A DNA stretch of 46,653 nucleotides, from NCBI GenBank assembly GCA_947631995.1, contig CANRNT010000014.1:1-46653 (forward strand), written 5' to 3'. Positions 25,867 through 32,588 of the stretch are shown here, piece by piece. The notes below the pieces were generated by a model. It worked only from the letters and a program-made list of their open reading frames with translations. It searched no databases and had not been told where the DNA came from. Origin of the DNA: an uncultured Clostridia bacterium. Lineage in GTDB: Bacteria > Bacillota > Clostridia > Oscillospirales > Ruminococcaceae. The first letter of the stretch is position 1. Each line of letters begins with the position of its first letter. The position numbers and the translations under genes are program-made.

Positions 25867-25895
25867 TTGACAAATCCGCGTAATACTGATATAAT
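25867..25895 (+). promoter_or_regulatory. Sigma-A promoter for tRNA-Pro
   Basis: TTGACA (25867-25872) and TATAAT (25890-25895), perfect and 17 bases apart. A perfect 9-bp inverted repeat (aaagctgtt/aacagcttt) follows at 25899-25918, immediately before the tRNA, and would form the 5' leader of the precursor. Confidence 0.85.
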
Positions 25896-25919
25896 ATAAA
25901 AGCTGTTATAACAGCTTTT

Positions 25920-25996
25920 CGAGGCGTAACTCAGTTTGGTAGAGTGCTTGGTTTGGGACCAAGATGCCGCAGGTTCAAGTCCTGTCGCCTCGACCA
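25920..25996 (+). tRNA. tRNA-Pro, anticodon TGG
   Basis: This is a complete 77-base cloverleaf. The acceptor cgaggcg pairs with cgcctcg. The D arm contains ttggta. The anticodon stem cttgg/ccaag encloses the loop tttggga, with TGG at positions 34-36. The T loop is ttcaagt, and CCA is encoded in the gene. It reads proline codons. tRNA 3' ends are frequent island insertion points, and the accessory block starts about 600 bases downstream, but I find no copy of this tRNA's 3' end further on. Confidence 0.96.
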
Positions 25997-26380
25997 GAAA
26001 CGCCCTTGACTTACGTCAAGAGCTCAGTGAATAGTGAAAGAGAGAATAGTGAATAGTTTATAGTATACGTTTCTAGGCGTTTCTGTACTATTCACTATTC
26101 TCTATTCATTATTCATTATTCACTAAACTAGTATCAATGCTTTTTGATTATAACGGGCTACGCTCCCCTCACGTATCATTTTTTCATTGTTTTTGAACGT
26201 GCCATTTGCTTAACAACACATCAAAATTATGATGCTATAGTTTCAAAAAGTTTGCAAAAGCTTCGATAAATCTAAGTTTTCTGAACTTATCTTTTTTGTA
26301 CTATTCACTATTCACTATTCATTATTCACTATTCTCTATTCTCTAACTATTATCAAGTGCTTTTGCTTTTAACGAGCTGA

Positions 26381-26404
26381 GAGACCCTTTACGGGTCTTT
26401 TTTC
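26381..26404 (+). terminator. Terminator in the tRNA-Pro spacer
   Basis: agaccc/gggtct around tttac is followed by TTTTTTTC. This is a plausible end for the tRNA-Pro transcript. Confidence 0.7.
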
Positions 26405-26440
26405 TTACATCTTGCTACTAAACCATACCGCCCCCTAATT

Positions 26441-26515
26441 ACTCTCACTCCCAAAACTACGCCCACCCGCGCTACTGGCAGAATATTCTTCCACACATTT
26501 TTGGGGGCGGTCTGT
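26441..26515. repeat. Left copy of a direct repeat bounding the accessory block
   Basis: 26464-26510 matches 31710-31761 at roughly three quarters of positions by eye. Shared words are ccac(c/a)cgcg, agaatattctt and atttttgggggcg. The core agaatattct is itself a perfect palindrome. The two copies are in the same orientation about 5.25 kb apart and enclose the block of five genes. Confidence 0.55.
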
Positions 26516-26619
26516 TGGTGGGAACACTATTCACATTTGCTCTTTCGGTCGGTACGGAGGCGAAGGCTGAAATGCAGCTTCCTGCATTTTGGATCCTTGC
26601 CTCCGGCTGCGAATGTCTG

Positions 26620-26648
26620 TTGATTTTTTCCGGCGGTTGTGCTATTAT
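26620..26648 (+). promoter_or_regulatory. Promoter for the tandem-HTH gene
   Basis: TTGATT (26620-26625) and TATTAT (26643-26648) are 17 bases apart, with a TGTGC extension, about 37 bases before the ATG at 26685. Confidence 0.65.
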
Positions 26649-26684
26649 ATTATTGACAAACTTTTCACGAAAGAGGTAGTCTCT

Positions 26685-28103
26685 ATGTATTGCTGTTATT
26701 CAAAACTGCGTAAACCCGATATGACTCTTAAAGACATTGTTGAAATGCTGGAAGTCTCGCAAGAAGATATAGCAAAAAAACTGAAAATAAGCAAATCGGC
26801 TGTGAACCAATACATCAACGAATATTGCAAGAGCCAAGAAAAGCTTGATGCCATATACCTCTATCTTAACAGCAGGGAGTATTTTCACGGTTACAGTTTT
26901 ATGCCCACAAAAGAGTTTTCTAAATTTCTCTTTGAGGAAGTTCTGTACCTGTTTGAAGACACCATGAAGCAAAACGAGATCGCTGAAAAGCTTATGATAT
27001 CGCCGCAGAAGCTTGCCAAGCTGAAAAACTGCATATATGCAAAGGGCAAAACGCAAAAGCTCGATGTATATGAACAATATTACATTCTTCGCAATGCATA
27101 CTTTATGTGCGAAGAGCAAGACGGCTATGTTCTGGAAAAGTACATACCGCTGCGCTGGCTGCTAAGAGAGTTTTTGGAACCGTATGATCTGCGTTTTTTA
27201 TGTATGGGGTTTTCGAGCCTTTTAACAGATGTTGTAAATGCCGGCTATGGTGATCTGCTGCGCAGTATACTGAAATGTTACGGCATAGAAAAAAGAGACG
27301 ACTATAACAGAGCGCTGCACGACGATGAGTTTATAATGGATATGACAGCCAGGCGTGAAATAGTAAAGCGCTTGTATGACGGCATAGCTTCTGAAAAAGA
27401 TATGCCCGAAAAGCTCTTGCAAGCAAAGGAAGTTGTCTATGAAGAGGGAGACTATGAAATTTTAGATACTGTGAGCATGATCGACCATACGCCTCTTTAC
27501 AGATGTTCTGTAATGCTTCGCAGGGTGATACTGGATAATTTTTATGCGTTCTTTGAGGGTTCTCCAGATCAGGCAGCTATTAAAAAGGACATTGCAGAAA
27601 AATACCTGAAACTTTCCAAAAAGGACAAGGAGGCAGTATGCAAAGAGACTGCTGACAGGCTCTTGAAATATGCACAAACAGCAAATGCTGATAATTTTCC
27701 GCTGCAATACGAAATTAACAAAAAGGGAAAGCTTGAATATTCTTCGGAAAAGACCCTTTGCTTCCGCGAACTTTCAGATATCAGCAATGTTATTCAGATA
27801 GTTGACCGCACAGGGCCGCTGGATATTCTGAATGAAAAAACAGCTCACCTCAGATATCACGACAAGCACCCTTTTGGAAATGATAGAAACTACTTTTTGG
27901 ATCGTATAAGCGACTGTGACGAAGAGTATTTTTGGTGGGAAGATGTCATAGAGATCAAACTGCAATTTGATACCCTTGATTGGAGCTTCTGGGGGCTTAT
28001 GACCCAGGCTTTATACATGGGTCGTTCGCTGGAGGATATTTATGAATATGTAGGTTCGGTGAAAGGAGCAAAAAGAACAAAAAATATAACAGAGGAAAAA
28101 TGA
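26685..28103 (+). CDS. Uncharacterised protein with two N-terminal helix-turn-helix units
   Basis: The protein has 472 residues; the ATG at 26685 is taken because aaagagg lies just upstream. The N-terminus holds two related helix-turn-helix units: QEDIAKKLKISKSAVNQYI then KLDAIYLYL, and about 75 residues later QNEIAEKLMISPQKLAKL then KLDVYEQYYIL. This looks like an internal duplication of a DNA-binding module. The remaining 350 residues are unfamiliar, mostly helical, ending in a Trp-rich stretch (EEYFWWEDVIEIKL, LDWSFWGLMTQALYMG). A regulator is plausible, but no target is evident. It has its own promoter and a strong terminator, so it is a separate unit from the ClpP-like operon that follows. 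Confidence 0.65.
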   Translation: MYCCYSKLRKPDMTLKDIVEMLEVSQEDIAKKLKISKSAVNQYINEYCKSQEKLDAIYLYLNSREYFHGYSFMPTKEFSKFLFEEVLYLFEDTMKQNEIAEKLMISPQKLAKLKNCIYAKGKTQKLDVYEQYYILRNAYFMCEEQDGYVLEKYIPLRWLLREFLEPYDLRFLCMGFSSLLTDVVNAGYGDLLRSILKCYGIEKRDDYNRALHDDEFIMDMTARREIVKRLYDGIASEKDMPEKLLQAKEVVYEEGDYEILDTVSMIDHTPLYRCSVMLRRVILDNFYAFFEGSPDQAAIKKDIAEKYLKLSKKDKEAVCKETADRLLKYAQTANADNFPLQYEINKKGKLEYSSEKTLCFRELSDISNVIQIVDRTGPLDILNEKTAHLRYHDKHPFGNDRNYFLDRISDCDEEYFWWEDVIEIKLQFDTLDWSFWGLMTQALYMGRSLEDIYEYVGSVKGAKRTKNITEEK

Positions 28104-28132
28104 GCTGATCAGCGTTTTCTTTAAAAAGTGCG

Positions 28133-28166
28133 AAAGATCGCAGTTCTTCGGAGCTGCGATCTTTTA
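28133..28166 (+). terminator. Terminator after the tandem-HTH gene
   Basis: An 11-bp stem (gatcgcagttc/gagctgcgatc, one wobble) with a TTCG tetraloop is followed by ttttatttt, with A residues on the 5' side. Confidence 0.92.
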
Positions 28167-28230
28167 TTTTGAACGATTCGGAAATGAAAAATTTCCGTTT
28201 TGAGAATATACAGGCACCCGAAATAAATGT

Positions 28231-28236
28231 TATAAT
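28231..28236 (+). promoter_or_regulatory. -10 box for the ClpP-like operon
   Basis: A perfect TATAAT about 66 bases before the ClpP-like ATG. No good -35 is seen at the 17-base position (atacag), so the promoter may be weak or need an activator, possibly the upstream HTH protein (inference). Confidence 0.5.
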
Positions 28237-28301
28237 GTAAGCGTGGAAAGAACAGTGCGCACGATCTTCCAAAAAAATAAATTGTAAAGGAGAATATCCA
28301 A

Positions 28302-28883
28302 ATGACCGGAAAAATAGTTTTTGAAGACTATGGCGGCACTAACCAGATTGATCTGGACGCGCTGCTTGGTTCAAAGGGCAAGATATTTTTGACAGAGGAC
28401 ATAAACTCCGAGACCGCCTCGGCAACTATCAAGACAATGATATACCTTTCCGAGAACGGCATACCTATAAAACTGTATATCGACTGCTGCGGCGGCGAGG
28501 TGCGTTCGGGGCTTGCGATAATTGATGCAATGAATATCTTATCAAAAAAAGTAGATATTGACGTTATTTGCGTCGGCAAGGCTTACAGTATGGCATCGCT
28601 GATACTGGCGGCAGGCACAAAGGGTCACAGGTACATAATGCCCCACGGCGAAGTCATGGTACACGAGCCGCTTGTAATGAACGGCACCGGCGGCAGCGCA
28701 AGCTCGGTGAGAAACAAAGCGGATTCGCTTTTGTCGATTCGCGACAAAATAAGCGATATGATGTCACGGTACACGGGTCTTCCAACAAAGAAGATCAACA
28801 GCATCATGAGGGCAAATACTTTCATGGACGCCGAAAAAGCCATAGAGCTTGGCTTGGTCGACAAAGTAATAACGGAATTTTAA
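28302..28883 (+). CDS. ClpP-like serine protease homologue lacking the triad Asp
   Basis: This is a 193-residue protein with the ClpP fold. IDCCGGEVRSGLAIIDAM matches the oxyanion strand. The nucleophile is S96 in GKAYSMASLIL, the His is H121 in MVHEPL, and the C-terminal FMDAEKAIELGLVDKV is present. Aligned with true ClpP, the helix that holds the catalytic Asp (IERDTERDRF) reads INSIMRANTF here, so the candidate positions are I168 and N172 and no Asp is available. It may act with an altered triad or serve as a non-proteolytic ring. No Clp ATPase is nearby; the next gene, 20 bases on, is a VirD4-like ATPase, which makes that ATPase a possible partner. aaaggag precedes the ATG. Confidence 0.82.
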   Translation: MTGKIVFEDYGGTNQIDLDALLGSKGKIFLTEDINSETASATIKTMIYLSENGIPIKLYIDCCGGEVRSGLAIIDAMNILSKKVDIDVICVGKAYSMASLILAAGTKGHRYIMPHGEVMVHEPLVMNGTGGSASSVRNKADSLLSIRDKISDMMSRYTGLPTKKINSIMRANTFMDAEKAIELGLVDKVITEF

Positions 28884-28903
28884 ATTTGAAGGGAGTTATA
28901 AAA

Positions 28904-30190
28904 ATGTTAGAATTGAATGAAAAATACGGCACACTTAAAATGCCGGATGGCACAGGTTATTCAAAAGATAGTAAGGTGACGGGGCTTAATAATAATGTAG
29001 CGGTAGTAGGTCCGTCGGGCTGCGGAAAATCAACAGTCATGGGCGTTTTGAATGCCCTCAACTGCGGGGGAAGCTGCATAATTTCAGACCCCAAGGGCGG
29101 TCTTTACCGCTCAATAGGCAACACGTTGAGACAGAAGGGTTACAAGGTGATGAAGTTTGACCTTACTCACCCCGAAGACTCTATGCACTACGACCCTCTA
29201 AGCTACATAAAGAACACCGGCGACATACAAAAGCTTTCTCACGCCGTAGTATACGGCTCTCACACCAACAAAAGCGGTCGTTACGATCCTTACTGGGACG
29301 AAACCTCGGACACTCTGCTGTGTGCGCTGATAGGCTATATGTTTGAGCGGCATGACCCGGATATCAGCATCTCAAAGCTGATGCAAATGCTGGGGCAGAT
29401 GACAGCCTACGAAGATATAGATGTACGCAAGACGAAGCCTGTTTTCAAAGACTTTGAAATGCATCACAGAGACTGCATATTAATGGGCAAAGAAAGCTGG
29501 GCTTACACAAAGTTCCACCAGTTTATAGGGCTTTCCGAAAAGACGCTTGCCTGCGTTATAAGTACGCTGGTATCGCAGTTGAACAACTTCGACAACGAAG
29601 AATTGCAGCTGCTTTTCAAGAACGGTCACTTTGACTTTACAAGGCTTGGCAGAGAAAAAATAGCGCTGTTTGTGATAATTTCGGACACCGACCGCTCGAG
29701 GGATATAATAGCTAACCTGTTCTACTCTCAGGCGATGAATGAGCTTTGCGACTACGCCGATAACCGTTGCGTGGGCGGCAGACTGCCCGTATCAACTACA
29801 TTTATTCTCGATGACTTTGCGACAAACTGCCATATAGATAACTTCGAGAATATAATAAGCAACATAAGGGCACGCAACATCTCTACAATACTTATGCTGC
29901 AATCACTAGGTCAGCTTGAGATAGGCTATGGCGAAAGCAGTAAAACTATCATCAATAACTGCGATACAACGATCTTCATGGGGGCTAACTCTACCGAAGA
30001 TGCTGCGTATTTCGCTAGAAAGGCAAACAAGCCGGTACAAACGATGCTTGAAATGGATCTGTACACAAGCTGGGTATTCCGCCGCACCGAAAAACCGCGC
30101 TATGTGAAGAACGTAAACCCCGACGAGTATCTTAAAGAGGTAAACAGATCACTTGCAGATACCAGAGACAATAAATATGCGCGTGTGTGA
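28904..30190 (+). CDS. VirD4/TraG-like ATPase without membrane segments
   Basis: The protein has 428 residues; the ATG at 28904 is chosen because gggag lies nine bases before it. Walker A is GPSGCGKS at residues 36-43, followed by SCIISDPKGGLYRS, the DPKGE-like motif of type IV coupling proteins. Walker B is FILDDFA near 300-306, with IRARNISTILMLQSLGQLE after it, again coupling-protein-like. Conjugative VirD4/TraG proteins are usually 500-700 residues with two N-terminal membrane helices; this one lacks them entirely and should be soluble. No relaxase, VirB4 or other transfer gene is in the window. It follows the ClpP-like gene by 20 bases in one operon, so a substrate-feeding role is conceivable (inference). 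Confidence 0.82.
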   Translation: MLELNEKYGTLKMPDGTGYSKDSKVTGLNNNVAVVGPSGCGKSTVMGVLNALNCGGSCIISDPKGGLYRSIGNTLRQKGYKVMKFDLTHPEDSMHYDPLSYIKNTGDIQKLSHAVVYGSHTNKSGRYDPYWDETSDTLLCALIGYMFERHDPDISISKLMQMLGQMTAYEDIDVRKTKPVFKDFEMHHRDCILMGKESWAYTKFHQFIGLSEKTLACVISTLVSQLNNFDNEELQLLFKNGHFDFTRLGREKIALFVIISDTDRSRDIIANLFYSQAMNELCDYADNRCVGGRLPVSTTFILDDFATNCHIDNFENIISNIRARNISTILMLQSLGQLEIGYGESSKTIINNCDTTIFMGANSTEDAAYFARKANKPVQTMLEMDLYTSWVFRRTEKPRYVKNVNPDEYLKEVNRSLADTRDNKYARV

Positions 30191-30278
30191 CGGGCGGCAG
30201 GTAAAAAAGTTCCGCATAAGCTGTAAAAACGTAAGCTTATTGATAATGTTGACTATATAATTTTAAGGAGGAAAAGTT

Positions 30279-31169
30279 ATGAAAAATTTTAAATTTATAA
30301 AAAGGACTGCGATACTTTTGCTGGCAGGAGTAATGTGCGTATCCGTATGCGGCTGCGGCAAGAGCAAGGAAAAGAAAGAAGAGGACAAGGGTATTGACCC
30401 GTTTTCGCAGGCAAATGTGCAGGTGACCTTTGACGGAAATTACCCGTTCAACACGGTTACTTTCACGCCCGAAGACCTTACTTTGGCAGGTGTGAAGCTT
30501 GCGGAGTTTTCCATTGACAAGCAAAGCGGCGTAAAAACGGGCGATGAGGTCACCGTTACTGCTACTGTTACACCCGAGGGAAAGCAGAAAGGCTACAAGG
30601 ACTCTTCAAAGAAATTCCCCGTGGAAAACGTTTCTGCCTATGTGACCAAGCTTGACGAGATACCGAGCGATACTATGGACAAGCTGAAAAAGCAGGCTGA
30701 GGATGTCTTTACGGCAGAGGCGGCAAACTGGAAAAACGACGATGAATGTCAGACAAAGCTTGACGGCATAGAGTTTCTGGGCTGCTATTTTCAGCTGCAC
30801 AAGCCTGTCAGCGACGGCAGGGCGCCTGATAAATGCAACAAAGTAATGCTGGCTTACAAGATAAGCATGACGATAACGGCGTTTGAGAGGAGCGGAGACG
30901 GTAAGACACCCGAAACAGGCAAATACGATTACTATGTTGTATACTGTTATGACAACCTGATAATCATGCCCGACGGCACGCTTTCGGTGGCTCTTGACAA
31001 GGGCTACAAGGAAAACGGCAGGTTTGAGACAGACTACGGCTGGTACGGTTTCTGGGGAAATGCTGAATACTTCTTCTGCGACGGCTGGAAGGATATTGAC
31101 AGTATGTTCAACGAAGAGATAGCCTCGCACACCGATGTGTTTGAATACGAATCGACCGTTAACGGATAA
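30279..31169 (+). CDS. Predicted lipoprotein of unknown function
   Basis: The protein has 296 residues and an aggagg ribosome site. The N-terminus is a lipoprotein signal: basic NFKFIKRT, hydrophobic AILLLAGVMCVSV, then the lipobox VCGC with Cys at about position 26. The mature part begins with a Lys/Glu-rich stretch (KSKEKKEEDKG). It then shows beta-rich segments such as VKTGDEVTVTATVTPEG, like Ig-type repeats in cell-envelope proteins. No enzyme motif is seen. It lies 88 bases after the VirD4-like gene and 25 bases before a small membrane protein gene, apparently in the same transcription unit. Confidence 0.75.
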   Translation: MKNFKFIKRTAILLLAGVMCVSVCGCGKSKEKKEEDKGIDPFSQANVQVTFDGNYPFNTVTFTPEDLTLAGVKLAEFSIDKQSGVKTGDEVTVTATVTPEGKQKGYKDSSKKFPVENVSAYVTKLDEIPSDTMDKLKKQAEDVFTAEAANWKNDDECQTKLDGIEFLGCYFQLHKPVSDGRAPDKCNKVMLAYKISMTITAFERSGDGKTPETGKYDYYVVYCYDNLIIMPDGTLSVALDKGYKENGRFETDYGWYGFWGNAEYFFCDGWKDIDSMFNEEIASHTDVFEYESTVNG

Positions 31170-31194
31170 ACGAAATATGAAAGGGAGTATAAAA

Positions 31195-31527
31195 ATGGAC
31201 ACTTTAGAAAAATACAGGCAGCCTGCAAAGAAGTTAAAGCCGCTGAAGGTGATAGCTATAATACTGCTGGTGATAGGACTTTTGCTGTTTTCAACGGTGC
31301 TTTTCAGTATGTTTTCGTACCGCAGCGACGGACTTAACAGGATAGAAAAGTACGGAATGGTGACCATAGATGACCCCGACGAGGGCATGCTGGTCTATGA
31401 CGACGAGGACGAGTTCAAAGAGTATGTAAGCGATTCTTACGGCGTGGGAAAGACGTTCATTGTACTGGTCGCGCCCGGGGCGATATGCATGGCTGTATAC
31501 CTTGTTGCAAACAAGCTGAAGAAGTAA
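31195..31527 (+). CDS. Small protein with two membrane segments
   Basis: The protein has 110 residues. The ATG at 31195 is chosen because aaaggga precedes it. One hydrophobic segment (VIAIILLVIGLLLFSTVLF) follows a basic N-terminus, and a second (TFIVLVAPGAICMAVYLV) lies near the end. Between them is an acidic loop (TIDDPDEGMLVYDDEDEF). The family is unknown. It is the last gene of the operon before a terminator and may anchor or accompany the lipoprotein. Confidence 0.65.
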   Translation: MDTLEKYRQPAKKLKPLKVIAIILLVIGLLLFSTVLFSMFSYRSDGLNRIEKYGMVTIDDPDEGMLVYDDEDEFKEYVSDSYGVGKTFIVLVAPGAICMAVYLVANKLKK

Positions 31528-31570
31528 TGGCACACGGTAAACACCTTTTGAACAGCGTGAAAACATAGAA

Positions 31571-31600
31571 AAGCGGCTAAGAAAACTTAGTCGCTTTTTG
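31571..31600 (+). terminator. Terminator closing the ClpP-like/VirD4-like operon
   Basis: A 12-bp stem (aaagcggctaag/cttagtcgcttt, one wobble) with an AAAA loop is followed by tttg. Confidence 0.88.
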
Positions 31601-31684
31601 TTTGATTTGTGGCAGAAAAGCCGATTTTATGGGGGATTTCTTTTCTATTGTTTTTGACCTTTGACAGCGTACACCCTCTGTCTC

Positions 31685-31765
31685 TTGCTCTCCACACCCA
31701 AGTCGGCTCCACCCCACACGCGACCGGAAGAATATTCTTTCAGCGCATTTTTTGGGGGCGATTTT
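31685..31765. repeat. Right copy of the direct repeat bounding the accessory block
   Basis: This is the partner of 26441-26515, in the same orientation, sharing ccacacgcg, agaatattctt and attttttgggggcg. The rest of the stretch 31600-31880 has no gene. It runs into a strongly G/T-biased tract. Confidence 0.55.
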
Positions 31766-31813
31766 TGGCGTGCGGTGGGGAAGTGGAGGAATGTGTGTTG
31801 TGTGTGGCGTATT

Positions 31814-31845
31814 GGGGTGGGGTGTGGATTGTGTGTGGGGTGGGG
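31814..31845 (+). other. Potential G-quadruplex tract
   Basis: Four runs of GGGG at 31814-31817, 31819-31822, 31837-31840 and 31842-31845, with loops of 1, 14 and 1 bases, sit in a C-poor, G/T-rich stretch (about 31770-31860). The tract lies about 40 bases upstream of the promoter for the DUF3592 gene. Confidence 0.5.
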
Positions 31846-31887
31846 AAGTGCCGGAAAGTGCGGCGATGTACTGTGGCAGAGCTTTTC

Positions 31888-31916
31888 TTGACAAATAGTT
31901 AAGACAATGATACAAT
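31888..31916 (+). promoter_or_regulatory. Promoter for the DUF3592 gene
   Basis: TTGACA (31888-31893) and TACAAT (31911-31916) are 17 bases apart, about 50 bases before the ATG at 31967. Confidence 0.75.
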
Positions 31917-31966
31917 AGTTTCAGAAAATCCGCAAAACTGCCGAGAGAGGATAGTGAAAAATCACA

Positions 31967-32413
31967 ATGAAGAAGCTGTTTGCGATACTTTCAGGCTTAA
32001 TTGCCGCTTTTTCTTTAATTTCATTATTTGAAAATTTAAGTACCGTTATCTCCGTGAGTAATTGGGAAAAAACAGAAGCTGTTATATCAGCCATACTTCT
32101 TCCGGACGGAGTAGTGTGCGGTGATTTTACTGACAATAACGGAGTTAAACATATTGAACAGCCGCTTTATACTGATTTTAAATTTCAGCAGATCAGGGCA
32201 ATCAAAACCGTTAAACAAGAAACGATAGATAAAAGTATCGGGCAAAAAATAACAATTCTTTATAACAATGAAAATTATAAAATTATAATTTACAGCAGCT
32301 TATTAAGAAAGATCACGATTTCATCGATCGTATCGTTATTATCATTATTGATTTTTCTTTCTTTAGTTTTGCACAAGAAGAGGCCCGACCAAACGTCAGC
32401 CGCAGATAATTGA
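31967..32413 (+). CDS. DUF3592-like small membrane protein
   Basis: The protein has 148 residues. An N-terminal membrane segment (LFAILSGLIAAFSLISLF) and a C-terminal one (ISSIVSLLSLLIFLSLVL) flank a small beta-rich domain. WEKTEAVISAILLPDG and IGQKITILYNNENYK match the pattern of DUF3592 proteins, where a TxG..xYnP-type strand is usual. The function is unknown. It is a single-gene unit with its own promoter and a nested-hairpin terminator. Confidence 0.65.
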   Translation: MKKLFAILSGLIAAFSLISLFENLSTVISVSNWEKTEAVISAILLPDGVVCGDFTDNNGVKHIEQPLYTDFKFQQIRAIKTVKQETIDKSIGQKITILYNNENYKIIIYSSLLRKITISSIVSLLSLLIFLSLVLHKKRPDQTSAADN

Positions 32414-32455
32414 GATAAAATTCGCCGCAGACCGATCAACTGTATAATACGTCAG

Positions 32456-32508
32456 AAAGCCGATCAAACGAAGGTAAAACCTTCAGAAGATCGGCTTTTT
32501 TATTTTTA
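32456..32508 (+). terminator. Nested-hairpin terminator after the DUF3592 gene
   Basis: An outer 10-bp stem (aaagccgatc/gatcggcttt) encloses an inner gaaggt/accttc hairpin and is followed by a T-rich tract. Confidence 0.85.
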
Positions 32509-32588
32509 AAAAACATATGATCGATCATTGAAAACGGCATATCCTCTGTTGCTTTGAGGTGCCTTGCAAAAATTAAAACTTAGGATAT

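Larger units (their letters stand above)
25997..26600. repeat. Repeat-rich spacer downstream of tRNA-Pro
   Basis: No gene is seen. The spacer contains runs of the words attcact, attcatt and attctct at 26083-26125 and 26298-26343, with an inverted counterpart (gaatagtgaa words) at 26028-26058. A module of about 50 bases after each forward run is itself duplicated: ctagtatcaatgctttt from 26128 and ctattatcaagtgctttt from 26345, each going on to a taacg(g/a)gct word. A nested hairpin lies at 26556-26604 (ggaggc/gcctcc outside, aaatgcag/ctgcattt inside). Confidence 0.65.

Noticed and set aside
26028-26345. CRISPR array
   Set aside because: The repeats are 7-base words directly joined to one another without spacers of constant length, and no cas gene is present.
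28904-30190. A conjugative element
   Set aside because: Only one coupling-protein-like gene is present; relaxase, VirB4 and other transfer genes are missing from the window.
25973-31800. Integration at the 3' end of tRNA-Pro
   Set aside because: No copy of the tRNA 3' end is found at the far edge of the block and there is no integrase in it; the block-edge repeats are unrelated to the tRNA.
31577-31915. Open frames across the G/T-rich tract, both strands
   Set aside because: Low-complexity Gly/Cys/Val or Pro/His/Thr translations without ribosome sites.
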